A stretch of 64,000 bases of DNA from CAVTJL01 sp963752325 (lineage in GTDB: Bacteria > Pseudomonadota > Alphaproteobacteria > Geminicoccales > Geminicoccaceae). The DNA is taken from contig CAVVXU010000010.1 in assembly GCA_963752325.1 (NCBI GenBank), forward strand, positions 124,001-188,000, given 5' to 3'. Under the pieces are notes generated by a model. That model did no database searches and was not told the DNA's origin. It saw nothing but the letters and a program-made list of their open reading frames with translations. A program made the position numbers and the translations under genes. This document shows positions 29,816-38,421 of this stretch, in pieces (position 1 is the stretch's first letter; each line of letters starts with the position of its first letter).

Positions 29816-30103
29816 ATGACACTGAAGAAGGACCTCGCCGAGCAGGTGCAAGGACAGATCGCGGTGTGGCAGGGGCAGATCAAGACCTACCAGGAGCGCA
29901 TGGGCCAAGCTGGCACCCAGGCGAAGGCCGACTACGAGAAGTCGATCGCGACGCTTCACGAGAATACCGAGCAGGCGAACAAGCTGCTGGGCCAGATCCG
30001 CGAGGCCAACGAGAGCGCCTGGAAGGACATGCAGACCGCCTCGGAAAAGGCGCTGGCCCAGCTGCAGCAGGGCTGGGCCGACGCCCTCAAGCGTTTCCAG
30101 TAG
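29816..30103 (+). CDS. Small coiled-coil protein downstream of lpdA (phasin-like or sll1863-like)
   Basis: ATG 29816 follows AGGGAGGG with good spacing, giving 95 residues; an alternative ATG at 29768 has no such signal. The sequence is helical and charged with heptad-like spacing (DLAEQVQGQIAVWQGQIKTY and AWKDMQTASEKALAQLQQGW), resembling short phasin-like or sll1863-type stress proteins. It is the last gene of the pyruvate dehydrogenase operon, ahead of a strong terminator. Function unknown; a granule- or membrane-associated role is only a guess. Confidence 0.6.
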   Translation: MTLKKDLAEQVQGQIAVWQGQIKTYQERMGQAGTQAKADYEKSIATLHENTEQANKLLGQIREANESAWKDMQTASEKALAQLQQGWADALKRFQ

Positions 30104-30121
30104 CGGCCTCTCGGTGCCGCC

Positions 30122-30157
30122 CGCGGCAGGGCGCCGGATGCCCTGCCGCGCATTTTT
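30122..30157 (+). terminator. Rho-independent terminator of the pyruvate dehydrogenase operon
   Basis: An 11-bp perfect GC-rich stem (30122-30132 with 30140-30150), 7-base loop, and T5 run at 30153-30157, 19 bases after the last stop codon. This is the clearest terminator in the window. Confidence 0.88.
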
Positions 30158-30547
30158 CCTTCCCACCTGACGAGCACGAGACGAGCGCCCGGCAGCGGAG
30201 AGCTGGTCCGGCGCGTGGATACTGGTGGGCGGGCCGCAGGAGGCGTCCTCGAGCCCTCCGACGGGCGGCGCAACATTCCGCCAATGCGGACCTTCCGCCT
30301 GAATTGAACCGGGTGTATCGTTCCAACAGGGGAAGGAGAGCTGGTCGCCGTGGATCAAGCCGAGGCTCTCCGGCGAGGCGATCGCCGGACCGGTAGTCTG
30401 CCGCAGCGACCGGCGTCATGCGACAGCGTTGCGGCCTGTGACGGGCGGCACCCCGGAAGATCGGCCGGCGCCACAGTGCCGGCTCGGCAAGGCTCGTGTG
30501 CGAGCGAGGTCATCCGATAACGTTGGCTCAACCAGGAGGCCGGGGGG
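30158..30547. other. Intergenic region upstream of CUT2 sugar operon
   Basis: No gene is evident in these 390 bases. The promoter of the following operon should lie here; an AGGAGG lies 8 bases before the ATG at 30548. No operator-like palindrome was convincing. Confidence 0.4.
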
Positions 30548-31543
30548 ATGTACGCACTTCGTCGTTTGGGCTTGTCGGGCAGAGTAGGCAGCCTCGCCGT
30601 CGCGCTAGGCGCGGCGGTGTCGCTGATCGGTGCCGCGCATGGCGCCAAGGCAGCCGATGACGCGCCGCTCTCGATCTATTTCGTCGGGTGCGCTGCACCG
30701 ACGGGCTTTCACGGCTATCTGGCGCGCGGTGCCGAGGAGGCAGGCAAGAATCTCGGCGTCAAGGTGACCTATATCTATCCGGACCAGCTCACGATCCCGA
30801 ACCAGGTCCAGAAGATCGAGGAGGCGATTGCCGCCAAGGCCAACGGGATAGCGCTCTGCGAGTTCGCGCAGGACGATGCCTACCGCGACGTCGCGGCCCA
30901 GGCCAAGGCGGCCGGCATCGCCTTCGGCAGTGCTGCGGCACCACCCGCGGGGGCCCAGGTCCGCGACCCGAACGACATCTTTCTCTTCCGCACCGGCTCC
31001 GACGAGAAGGCGGCGGGTGCCCTGACGGCCAAGCGGCTGATCGCGATGGGTGTCAAGGGCCGCGTCGTCGTGGGCGACCAGCAGCCGGGCGACGCCACCT
31101 GCCGTGACCGTGCCGAGTCCGAGATCGCCACGCTCAAGGCCGCCGGCATCGAGGCCGACTTCCTCGAGCTCACCATGGATCCGGGCCAGCAGTCGGAATC
31201 GCTCTTCAACTATCTGCGCGTCCATCCCGACACGATGGCAGCGACCAGCGTCTGCGACGTGATCGACGGCTTTCTCTCGGCCAAGGCCGACAGCGGCCGG
31301 GACGATCTCGTCCTGACGGGCTACGACATCGTCGCCCAGTCGCTGGCCGCCATCAAGGACGGGCGGCAGGCCTTCACGATCGACCAGCAGCAGTTCTGGC
31401 GCGGCTACATGCCGGTCCTGCTGCTGACCCACTACCTCAAATATGGCCTGATCGAGGCCAACTACTTCCTGACGGGCCCGACCATCGTCGACAAGTCGAA
31501 CGTCGATCGCGTCTCGGCGCTCGTGAAGCAGGGCTACCGGTAA
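30548..31543 (+). CDS. Sugar ABC transporter substrate-binding protein (ribose/CUT2 type)
   Basis: The 331-residue protein has a signal peptide (cleavage after AKA, about residue 35) and a periplasmic-binding-protein type I fold: ADDAPLSIYFVGCAAPTGFH, PNQVQKIEEAIAAKANGIAL, and TGYDIVAQSLAAIKDGRQAF in the hinge/C-terminal lobe. It is the first gene of an operon with a CUT2 permease and ATPase. Ligand unknown; the downstream oxidoreductase and deacetylase point to a modified sugar or polyol. Confidence 0.9.
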   Translation: MYALRRLGLSGRVGSLAVALGAAVSLIGAAHGAKAADDAPLSIYFVGCAAPTGFHGYLARGAEEAGKNLGVKVTYIYPDQLTIPNQVQKIEEAIAAKANGIALCEFAQDDAYRDVAAQAKAAGIAFGSAAAPPAGAQVRDPNDIFLFRTGSDEKAAGALTAKRLIAMGVKGRVVVGDQQPGDATCRDRAESEIATLKAAGIEADFLELTMDPGQQSESLFNYLRVHPDTMAATSVCDVIDGFLSAKADSGRDDLVLTGYDIVAQSLAAIKDGRQAFTIDQQQFWRGYMPVLLLTHYLKYGLIEANYFLTGPTIVDKSNVDRVSALVKQGYR

Positions 31544-31556
31544 GCGATCAACAGCC

Positions 31557-31611
31557 GGCGGCATCCGCAACCGGGGGACATCTGGAGTGTCCCCTGTAGG
31601 CGGGTGCCGCC
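31557..31611 (+). other. Intercistronic double stem-loop after the binding-protein gene
   Basis: An inner 7-bp hairpin (GGGGACA with TGTCCCC, 31574-31594) is enclosed by an outer 11-bp stem (31557-31567 with 31601-31611, one G-T wobble). It sits in the 92-bp gap between binding-protein and permease genes, without a T run. A role in mRNA stability or reduced downstream expression is likely. Confidence 0.55.
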
Positions 31612-31635
31612 GACGCCAGGGACCGATCTGCCGGC

Positions 31636-32790
31636 ATGAGCCAAGAGACCCAACAGAGAGAAACCGCCGCGCAGCCCTCCTGGAGGATCATCCTCGGCGA
31701 GGCGGCGCGGCGGCTGATGCTGCGGCCGGAGGCGACCTCGCTCGCGGCGGTCGTCATCCTCTTCATCGTCTTCACGATCCTCAGCCCGAGCCTCTTCCCG
31801 ACGAAGCTCACCTACATCAGCATCATGTCGGTGGCGGCCGAGCTGGGGATCGTCAGCATCGGCGTGACGCTTTTGATGATCGGCGGCCATTTCGACCTGT
31901 CGGTCGGCGCCGTGCTCGGGCTCACCTCCTACGTGGTCGTCGAGCTGATGCTGAACTATGGCGTGCCACCGACGCTGGCGGCGGTCGCGGCCATCCTCGT
32001 CGGTGCCGGCCTCGGCGCCATCAACGGCTTTCTCGTCGTCCGCTTCAGGATCCACTCCTTCGTCGTGACGCTCGGCACCATGCTGGTCTGGCGCGGCGTG
32101 CTGATCGCGCTGACGGGTGGGTTCCCGATGACGGTGACGATCCCGCCCGCCTTCAAGAGCGCCTTGTCCGGGCCGCTGCTGGGCGGCTTTCGGATGTCGA
32201 TGCTGTGGTTCCTCGTCATCGGCATCATGGGCACGTTCCTGCTGGCGCGCACCCGCTTCGGCAACTGGGTGCAGGCGCGCGGGCAGAACGAGCAGGCGGC
32301 GCGCAATCTCGGCGTCCCCGTCGACCGGATCACGGTCATGCTCTTCATGCTGACCTCGGCGCTGGCCGCCGTGGCCGGGATCATCCAGGTGGCGCGCTTC
32401 TCCTCGGTCGACGCGCTGCGCGGCGAGGGCATGGAGCTGCAGGCGGTGGCCGTGACCGTCATCGGCGGCACGCTGCTCTCGGGCGGCTATGGCAGCGTCG
32501 TCGGCACCGTCCTGGGTGCCATCACCTTCGGCATGATCCAAGTGGGCCTCGTGCTGGCGGGGGCGCCCGGGCATTTCTTTCGCACGCTCACCGGCGTCAT
32601 CGTCGTCGGTGCCGTGATCCTCAACACCTCGGTCGCCAGGCGCATGGCGAAGTCCAAGCCGCTCGGCGGCTTCCGGCGCATGAGCACCGCCGCCGATGCC
32701 GCGATTGCCGCGATATCCGGCGCCGACAAGAGTGCCCCTCCTGACGAGCAGGGGCGGCGCCCCGACCCTACCCGGGAGCCCGGACGATGA
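31636..32790 (+). CDS. Sugar ABC transporter permease (RbsC-like)
   Basis: An intact 384-residue polytopic protein with about eight to ten membrane segments. The CUT2 signatures include VGAVLGLTSYVVVEL after a HFDLS motif, GAGLGAINGFLVVRFRIHSF, and the late VIGGTLLSGGYGSVVGTVLG. A hydrophilic N-terminal extension (about 30 residues) and C-terminal tail (35 residues) flank the core. Its stop overlaps the ATPase start (ATGA), so the two are translationally coupled. Confidence 0.92.
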   Translation: MSQETQQRETAAQPSWRIILGEAARRLMLRPEATSLAAVVILFIVFTILSPSLFPTKLTYISIMSVAAELGIVSIGVTLLMIGGHFDLSVGAVLGLTSYVVVELMLNYGVPPTLAAVAAILVGAGLGAINGFLVVRFRIHSFVVTLGTMLVWRGVLIALTGGFPMTVTIPPAFKSALSGPLLGGFRMSMLWFLVIGIMGTFLLARTRFGNWVQARGQNEQAARNLGVPVDRITVMLFMLTSALAAVAGIIQVARFSSVDALRGEGMELQAVAVTVIGGTLLSGGYGSVVGTVLGAITFGMIQVGLVLAGAPGHFFRTLTGVIVVGAVILNTSVARRMAKSKPLGGFRRMSTAADAAIAAISGADKSAPPDEQGRRPDPTREPGR

Positions 32791-33638
32791 GCGACGTGCC
32801 GGGCACCGAGCCCCTTCCTGCCCAGGAGCCGCTGGCGCATGGCGGGCTGACCGATCTTCACGGCCGCCCGCGCACGATCGAGCCGGTCCCGCCGGGAGCG
32901 GTGCCGGTGATCGAGGCGGTCAACATCTCGAAAGCCTTCGGGGCGACGACGGCGCTGGTCGACGTGTCGCTGAAAGCCTATGCGGGCCGGATCCTGGCGC
33001 TGCTGGGCGACAATGGTGCGGGCAAGTCCACACTGATAAAAATCCTCTCGGGCGTGTTCCCGCCGGACGGGGGCGAGCTGCGCTTCGAGGGCGAGCGCGT
33101 GATCTTCACCAATCCCGCCCAGGCCCGCCAGCGCGGCATCGCCACGGTCTTCCAGGACCTCGCCGTCTGCGAGCTTTTGTCGGTGACGCGCAATATCGTG
33201 CTGGGCCGGGAGCCGTTGAAGGGCTTCGGGCCGTTCAAGTGGCTGGACCTCAAGCGCGCGGACGAGATGGCGCGCTCGGCGCTCTATCAGCTGGGCGTGC
33301 GCTGGGAGCGTGGGCTCGACGAGCGGGGCGTCAACATCTCCGGCGGCGAGCGGCAGTCGCTGGCGATAGCACGGGCGATGTTCTTCGGCTCCTCCCTTCT
33401 GGTCCTCGACGAGCCGACCTCGGCGCTGGCGGTGCGCCAGGCCGGGCGGGTGCTGGATCACATCGTGCAGGCCCGCGACCAGGGGCAGGCGGTCATCCTG
33501 ATCACCCACAATTTCCGCCACGCGCTCTCGGTGGCGGACGATCTCACCGTGCTGGCGCAGGGGCGTGTCGCCGCCCACTTCCGCCGCGACGAGATCGAGC
33601 TGGACGAGCTCACCGACCTCGTGGCGCGGGTGGCATGA
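32787..33638 (+). CDS. Sugar ABC transporter ATP-binding protein (CUT2, single-domain)
   Basis: The 283-residue ATPase has Walker A GDNGAGKSTLIKIL, a signature ISGGERQSLAIARAM, Walker B LLVLDEPTSAL and switch His in LITHNF. Unlike RbsA it contains one ATPase domain rather than two, as in the FrcA-type group. A 40-residue N-terminal extension precedes the domain. Couples ATP hydrolysis to transport with the RbsC-like permease encoded before it. Confidence 0.9.
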   Translation: MSDVPGTEPLPAQEPLAHGGLTDLHGRPRTIEPVPPGAVPVIEAVNISKAFGATTALVDVSLKAYAGRILALLGDNGAGKSTLIKILSGVFPPDGGELRFEGERVIFTNPAQARQRGIATVFQDLAVCELLSVTRNIVLGREPLKGFGPFKWLDLKRADEMARSALYQLGVRWERGLDERGVNISGGERQSLAIARAMFFGSSLLVLDEPTSALAVRQAGRVLDHIVQARDQGQAVILITHNFRHALSVADDLTVLAQGRVAAHFRRDEIELDELTDLVARVA

Positions 33639-33669
33639 TGACAGCTCACGGTATGTCGGGGGCTTGGTG

Positions 33670-34791
33670 ATGCGGGCGGCCATCGTCGGCAGCGGCGGCA
33701 TCGCCCGCGTCCATGCGACGCTGATCGAGCAGCTCGGCGGCACCGTCGTCGCGGTGTGCGGGCGGACGCTCGCGGGTGCGGCCTCGCTCGGGCGTGGGCA
33801 GGCCTATGACGACCTCACGGCGCTGCTGCGCGCCGAGCGGCCGGACGTCGTCCATGTGTGCTCGCCGAATTATCTCCATGCAGAGCACGCCATCCTGGCG
33901 CTCGAGGCCGGGGCACACACGGTGTGCGAGAAGCCGCTCGCGACGACGCGGGACGAGGCGCTCAGGATGGTCGAGGCGGCGCAGCGCTCGGGCCGGGTGG
34001 CAGCCGTGTGCTACACCTATCGCGGCTACCCGCTGATCCAGGAGCTGCGGCTGGCGGTGGCGGCGGGGCATTACGGGCGGCTGCGGCGCGTCTCGGGCGA
34101 GTATCTCTCGCAGGACCTGGCCGACGCCGAGAAATATGCGTGGCACTTCACACGCGGCATGGCGGGGCCGGCCTTCGTGCTGCTCGACTACGGCACCCAT
34201 TGGCTGGACCTGGTCGAGCACGTGACCGGGCAGCGCATCGTCGAGATCGTGAGCCAGGTCTCGACGCACCAGCGGCGCCGTTTCTGGCACGGGAGGCCGG
34301 GCGAAGGGCCACGGCCGGGCCATGGCGAGGCACTGGCGGACGGACGGGTGGCGGTCGATGTCGAGCTCGAGGATCACGCGGACATTTTGCTCCGCCTCGA
34401 CGGGGGTGCGGCGGGTGCCGCCTCGATCACGGCGCTCTCGATCGGCAATCCCAATCACATCGTGCTGTCGGTCGACGGCGAGAAGGGCGGCTTCGACTGG
34501 TGCCAGGAGACGGCCGACACTTTTGTCGAGCGGCGGCCGAACGAGAAGGCGCTGCGGCACCGCGATCCCGAGCGCCTGCCGCCCGAGCTGGGCTGGATCT
34601 CGAGCCTGCCGGCGGGGCATCCCGAGGGCTATCTCGATGCGTTCCGCAACGTGATCGGCTCGGCCTGGCGGGCGATGCGGGGTGAGACGGTGCTTTATCC
34701 GACCTTCGAGGACGGCTGCCGCGGCAATGCGCTGGTCGATGCCGCGATCGAGAGTGCGAAGACCCGCCGGCCGGTCGAGCCGAAAGATTGA
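33670..34791 (+). CDS. Gfo/Idh/MocA-family oxidoreductase
   Basis: From ATG 33670 the 373-residue protein has the N-terminal Rossmann domain (MRAAIVGSGGIARVHATLIE), the EKP motif in VCEKPLATTRDEALRMVEAA with the catalytic-type Lys, and a C-terminal GFO_IDH_MocA_C domain (FVLLDYGTHWLDLVEHV, with the GxHxxD-like GTHWLD). Such NAD(P)-dependent enzymes oxidise or epimerise sugars and inositols. It follows the ABC genes by 31 bp and probably acts on the imported sugar. Confidence 0.9.
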   Translation: MRAAIVGSGGIARVHATLIEQLGGTVVAVCGRTLAGAASLGRGQAYDDLTALLRAERPDVVHVCSPNYLHAEHAILALEAGAHTVCEKPLATTRDEALRMVEAAQRSGRVAAVCYTYRGYPLIQELRLAVAAGHYGRLRRVSGEYLSQDLADAEKYAWHFTRGMAGPAFVLLDYGTHWLDLVEHVTGQRIVEIVSQVSTHQRRRFWHGRPGEGPRPGHGEALADGRVAVDVELEDHADILLRLDGGAAGAASITALSIGNPNHIVLSVDGEKGGFDWCQETADTFVERRPNEKALRHRDPERLPPELGWISSLPAGHPEGYLDAFRNVIGSAWRAMRGETVLYPTFEDGCRGNALVDAAIESAKTRRPVEPKD

Positions 34792-34843
34792 GCAGGCGCA
34801 TCGGCCATCGCGGCCAATGCCCGGACACGAGAAAGAAGCCGCC

Positions 34844-35737
34844 ATGACGCTCGCAGATCTTGTGAAGAAAAAAAAGGTCGTCGTCATTCATGAGGACGAT
34901 GTGGGCATGACGCATGGCGCCAATGTGGCCTTCACCGAGCTGTCGGCGCTGGGGACCTGCAGCTCGGGCTCGGTGATGGTGCCCTGCCCCTGGTTTCCCG
35001 AGGTGGTCGAGATGGCCAAGGCCGACGCGACGCTCGATCTCGGCGTTCACCTGACGCTGACAAGCGAGAAAAAACCGTATCGCTGGCGGCCGCTGACCGC
35101 ACCCTCGCCGTCGGCCGGGCTGACGAACGAGCTGGGCTGCTTCTGGCCGGGCGTGCCGGACGTGCGGCGCCATGCGGATCCGGAGGCCGTGGAGGCGGAG
35201 CTCAGGGCGCAGATCGACATGGCGCTGGCGGTGGGGATCGACGTCACCCATCTCGACGCGCATATGGGCACGGCACTCTGCCCCGAGTTCGTCGAGATCT
35301 ATGTCCGCCTCGGCAGCGACTACAAGCTTCCGATTCTTCTTGTCGAGGACTACAATACTTACAATCCCCGCAGCTATTCGGGACCGCTCACGACAGATCG
35401 GTACGAGGCGGCGCTCGCCGACGCACGGGCGCGGGGTTTTCCCATCTTCGACATCTGCCTCGAGACACCGTGGGGCCGCAAGACCGACGCCGAGACGGCC
35501 TATCGGGAGATGCTCGAGAGCCTGCCCGTCGGCCTCTCCTTCCTGTCGATGCACTTCAACGCGCCCGGCGATTTCGAGGTCGTGGAGCCCGAGCAGGCGC
35601 ACATCCGCACCGAGGAATATGCGCTCTTCAAGACGGGGCACATCGCGGACTGGGTGGAGGAGCTGGGCCTCGAGGTCATCGGCCTGCGCGGCGTGCGCGA
35701 CGAGCTGCGCGCCCAGTGGGCGGCCAAGGCGACATAG
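34844..35737 (+). CDS. ChbG/YdjC-family carbohydrate deacetylase
   Basis: Starting at ATG 34844, the protein has 297 residues. Metal-ligand motifs of the YdjC family are visible: an early Asp pair in VVVIHEDDVGMTHGAN, His in LDLGVHLTLTSE, and VTHLDAHMGTALCPEF. An in-frame ATG at 34817 (MPGHEKEA) is possible but lacks a better ribosome site. YdjC/ChbG deacetylates acetylated oligosaccharides such as chitobiose. The context implies deacetylation of the sugar taken up by this operon. Confidence 0.88.
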   Translation: MTLADLVKKKKVVVIHEDDVGMTHGANVAFTELSALGTCSSGSVMVPCPWFPEVVEMAKADATLDLGVHLTLTSEKKPYRWRPLTAPSPSAGLTNELGCFWPGVPDVRRHADPEAVEAELRAQIDMALAVGIDVTHLDAHMGTALCPEFVEIYVRLGSDYKLPILLVEDYNTYNPRSYSGPLTTDRYEAALADARARGFPIFDICLETPWGRKTDAETAYREMLESLPVGLSFLSMHFNAPGDFEVVEPEQAHIRTEEYALFKTGHIADWVEELGLEVIGLRGVRDELRAQWAAKAT

Positions 35738-35755
35738 CGTCGGGCTGCCTTCCGC

Positions 35756-36244
35756 CTACCCGCCGACGGGCGGCTCTTCCAGCATGGCGTCGGCGAGCCG
35801 GCGCATGAGGCGCACCAGCTCGTCGATGTCGCGAGGCTCCCATGTCGCGAAGATGGCGCGGCCGATGCGCTCGCGCGCCGCGTCGACGCGATCGGTCATC
35901 GCCTTGCCTTCGGGGGTGATGACGGCCTCGCGCGCGCGGCGGTCGGTAGGGCTTTGGCGGCGGGTGACGAGGCCGAGGCTCTCGAGCTTGGCCACCTGAC
36001 GGCTCACGGTCGTGTAGTCGCGCCCGACGCGGTCGGCCATATCGACGACGCCGATCGGCCCGAAGCGCTCGATCCCCACGAGCAGCGGGAAGAGCGCCCG
36101 ATCGAGCCTGATCCCCGCCGCCCCGATCAGCACCTCGTCGCGCTGCGGCCAATTCATCACGGCGACGATGTCGAGAAGCGCGCCGTGAAGATCGCGGAGC
36201 TGGCCGCTTATATGTGTATTTTGCACTCTTTTTCTTGACACCAC
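35756..36244 (-). CDS. MarR-family transcriptional regulator
   Basis: The start is placed at GTG 36244 (or the adjacent GTG 36241), behind GGAGGG; GTG 36226 is a further alternative. About 162 residues: QLRDLHGALLDIVAVMN, winged helix with GPIGVVDMADRVGRDYTTVS and RQVAKLESLGLVTRRQSPTD, typical MarR. It faces the DUF4405/quinone-reductase operon across a palindromic operator and probably represses it in response to a quinone-like or electrophilic compound. Confidence 0.87.
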   Translation of the reverse strand: MVSRKRVQNTHISGQLRDLHGALLDIVAVMNWPQRDEVLIGAAGIRLDRALFPLLVGIERFGPIGVVDMADRVGRDYTTVSRQVAKLESLGLVTRRQSPTDRRAREAVITPEGKAMTDRVDAARERIGRAIFATWEPRDIDELVRLMRRLADAMLEEPPVGG

Positions 36245-36277
36245 ACCCGCCCTCCAACTATGTGCATCATGCACATA
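36211..36277 (+). promoter_or_regulatory. MarR operator pair and promoter of the quinone-reductase operon
   Basis: TTGACA (36235-36240) is followed after 18 bp by TATGTG (36259-36264) on the plus strand. A perfect 9+9 palindrome, TATGTGCATCATGCACATA (36259-36277), covers that -10. A degenerate second copy starts TATGTGTATTTTGCAC (36211-36226), about 48 bp away. This is an excellent candidate for MarR repression of both directions. Confidence 0.75.
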
Positions 36278-36381
36278 TGGAGAGACGGTGACAGAGGCAT
36301 TCTCAGGCGACGGGCTCATGCGGGTGCGGCGGGAGCGTCGCGATGAGCCCCGGGGCGACCTGAGCGCCGGCGATCGGTCTC

Positions 36382-36879
36382 GTGAACGGAACCATCTCAT
36401 TGCGCAACTGGGCCACGCCGCTGACCATCGGTGCCTTCATCTTGATGGCGGCGACCGGTGTATTGATGTTCTTCGAGCTGGACCGGGGACTGACGACCGT
36501 CGTCCACCAATGGCTCTCGTGGCTTTTTCTCGCGGGTGCCGCTGGTCACATCGCCGCCAATGCGCGCCCGCTGAAACGGCATCTGGAGTCGCGCTGGGGC
36601 CAGGCGATCGTGGCCCTGTTTATGATCGTGCTCGCTGCATCGTTCTTTCCCTGGGGAACAATCACCGGTCCCCAGCTGGAGCGACCCATAGAGGAAGCGC
36701 TGGTCGATGCGCCGCTCTCGGCACTGGCGATCGTGGCCCGTACCGATCCCGATGGCCTGATCCGCCGGCTGAGGGCGCACGGTATCGAGAGCACCGGCGA
36801 GCAGTCCATCCGCCTCCTCGCCGAGAAACACAATGTCGGCGAGAACCGTCTGCTCGGGCTCGTGTTCCTGCCCGAGTGA
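36382..36879 (+). CDS. DUF4405 (cytochrome b-like) membrane protein
   Basis: This 165-residue protein starts at GTG 36382. Three hydrophobic segments (about 12-30, 42-58, 73-92) with histidines in VVHQWLSWLFLAGAAGHIAA fit the DUF4405 family, a four-helix cytochrome-b561-like heme-binding group. The C-terminal soluble part (100-165) is unusual for the family and contains LIRRLRAHGIES, as if binding another protein or ligand. Located in the inner membrane; probably electron transfer related to the quinone reductase that follows. Confidence 0.7.
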   Translation: MNGTISLRNWATPLTIGAFILMAATGVLMFFELDRGLTTVVHQWLSWLFLAGAAGHIAANARPLKRHLESRWGQAIVALFMIVLAASFFPWGTITGPQLERPIEEALVDAPLSALAIVARTDPDGLIRRLRAHGIESTGEQSIRLLAEKHNVGENRLLGLVFLPE

Positions 36880-36903
36880 CCTGACAGGAAAAGGAAACCC
36901 ACC

Positions 36904-37905
36904 ATGAAGGCCGCGCTCGTTCGGGGCGCCGGGCAGGTGCCCGTGTACGAGGATTTCGAGGAGCCCGTGGCGGACGCGGGCGAGCACCGCATCCGAGTCT
37001 CGGCCGCCGCGATCAGCCATGTCGTGAAGAGCCGTGCCTCGGGCAGGCACTACAGCGCGTCCGGTGCCTTCCCGTTCGTCGTCGGCATCGACGGCGTGGG
37101 CCGGCTCGCGAATGGAGGCCGCGTCTACTTCGTTCTGCCGCGTGCACCCCATGGCAGCATGGCGGAGCGGACGGTTGTGCCGTCGGCGCAGTGCGTGCCC
37201 GTGCCCGATGGGCTCGACGACGTGACGGCCGCGGCGATCGCCAATCCCGGCATGTCGTCCTGGGCCGCCTACACCCTGCGCGCGAGGCTCAGAGCCGGCG
37301 AGACCGTGCTGGTCAACGGCGCCACCGGCACGGCGGGAAGGCTGGCCGTGCAGATCGCCAAGCACATGGGGGCGAGGAAGGTCATCGCGACCGGCCGCAA
37401 TGCCCGGGCGCTGGGCCGGCTCGCGGCGCTCGGTGCCGACGTGACGATAGCGCTCACGCAGGAGGACGCGGCGCTCGAGGACGACCTGAAAAAAGAATTC
37501 GCCCAAGGGGTGGATGTCGTCGTCGACTATCTCTGGGGGAAGAGCGCCGAACGCATCCTGATCGCCGCCGCCAAGGCTGGGCCCGACGCCGTGCCCATCC
37601 GCTTCGTCCAGATCGGCGCCGCGAGCGGGGCGGACATCACGCTGCCCGGCGCCGTGCTGCGCTCCTCGGCGATCGAGCTGATGGGCAGCGGCATCGGCAG
37701 CATTTCCATCAGTTGCCTGGTCGGGGCGGTCGGCGAGCTGCTGCAGGCCGTGGTGCCCGGCGGCTTCAAGATCGCAGCCAAGCCCCTGCCCCTCTCGGAG
37801 GTCGAGCGGGCATGGCCCCTGGACGACAGCGCCTGCCGCACCGTCTTCACGATGGATGAGACGACGGCGCGGGATTGGCACGGGCACGGCCGTCCCGTAG
37901 CGTGA
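36904..37905 (+). CDS. Quinone oxidoreductase family protein (zinc-free MDR)
   Basis: The 333-residue medium-chain dehydrogenase/reductase has the GroES-like N-terminal half and the cofactor motif VLVNGATGTAGRLAVQIAKH. No structural-zinc cysteine cluster is present, which places it with NADPH:quinone reductases (QorA-like). It starts 24 bp after the DUF4405 gene, behind AAGGAAA, and belongs to the MarR-controlled operon. Likely role: reduction of quinones or reactive enals in the cytosol. Confidence 0.87.
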   Translation: MKAALVRGAGQVPVYEDFEEPVADAGEHRIRVSAAAISHVVKSRASGRHYSASGAFPFVVGIDGVGRLANGGRVYFVLPRAPHGSMAERTVVPSAQCVPVPDGLDDVTAAAIANPGMSSWAAYTLRARLRAGETVLVNGATGTAGRLAVQIAKHMGARKVIATGRNARALGRLAALGADVTIALTQEDAALEDDLKKEFAQGVDVVVDYLWGKSAERILIAAAKAGPDAVPIRFVQIGAASGADITLPGAVLRSSAIELMGSGIGSISISCLVGAVGELLQAVVPGGFKIAAKPLPLSEVERAWPLDDSACRTVFTMDETTARDWHGHGRPVA

Positions 37906-37961
37906 GGTGGCCGCCCGTGTGCCGCGCGGGTCGCGGCGGGCCGGCACCCTTGGAGGGGACG

Positions 37962-38327
37962 ATGATCGAGACGCTGGAGGGTTTTCCGGAGAATGTGGTG
38001 GCGTTCTCGTGCAAGGGCCGCGTGACCCGGCACGACTACGAGACGGTCCTCGTGCCCAGGGTCGAGAAGGCCCTGCGGGAGCACGAGAAGGTTCGGCTCT
38101 ACTACGAGATCGGGCCCGAGCTCAAAAGCATCGATCCAGGCGCCGTGTGGGAGGACCTCAAGGTCGGGATGGAGCATCTGCTGCGCTGGGAGCGCGCCGC
38201 CATCGTCACCGATGTCGACTGGATCCGGCAGACGATGCGGATCTTCAGCTTCATCATTCCCGGCGAGGTGAGGATCTTTCCCGACGCCGACGCGGCGCAG
38301 GCGCGTGACTGGATCGTTGCGGCCTAA
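37962..38327 (+). CDS. SpoIIAA-like (STAS/DUF3478) protein
   Basis: ATG 37962 follows GGAGGGG. The 121-residue product has the SpoIIAA-like fold landmarks: NVVAFSCKGRVTRHDYETVL, KVRLYYEIGPEL, and the conserved WIRQTMRIFSFIIPGEVRIF. Members of this family are small STAS-like proteins suggested to bind nonpolar ligands or membranes; no specific role is known. It lies 56 bp downstream of the quinone reductase gene and may be co-transcribed. Confidence 0.8.
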   Translation: MIETLEGFPENVVAFSCKGRVTRHDYETVLVPRVEKALREHEKVRLYYEIGPELKSIDPGAVWEDLKVGMEHLLRWERAAIVTDVDWIRQTMRIFSFIIPGEVRIFPDADAAQARDWIVAA

Positions 38328-38383
38328 AAAAGAAAGGCAGCGGCGCGCCCGGCCTGCCGGCCATGGGGCGCGCCGTCCTTTCC
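38326..38383 (-). terminator. Terminator of the minus-strand CUT2 operon (possibly bidirectional)
   Basis: A GC-rich stem (about 38332-38349 with 38366-38383, built around GGCGCGCC) lies between the converging SpoIIAA-like and binding-protein genes. On the minus strand it is followed by a run of six T, as in a rho-independent terminator; on the plus strand the tail is only CCTTTCC. Confidence 0.6.
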
Positions 38384-38421
38384 TGTAGCGCAGACGCCCT
38401 GCCCTGGCGTCGGCGACGCCT

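Noticed and set aside
30158..30547. Possible LacI-type operator around GATAACGTTGG (about 30517-30527)
   Set aside because: The symmetry is only six bases and no LacI gene is nearby.
38300..38345. Poly-A/AG stretch at the end of the SpoIIAA-like gene as a slippage site
   Set aside because: It is explained as the T run of the minus-strand terminator overlapping the stop codon.
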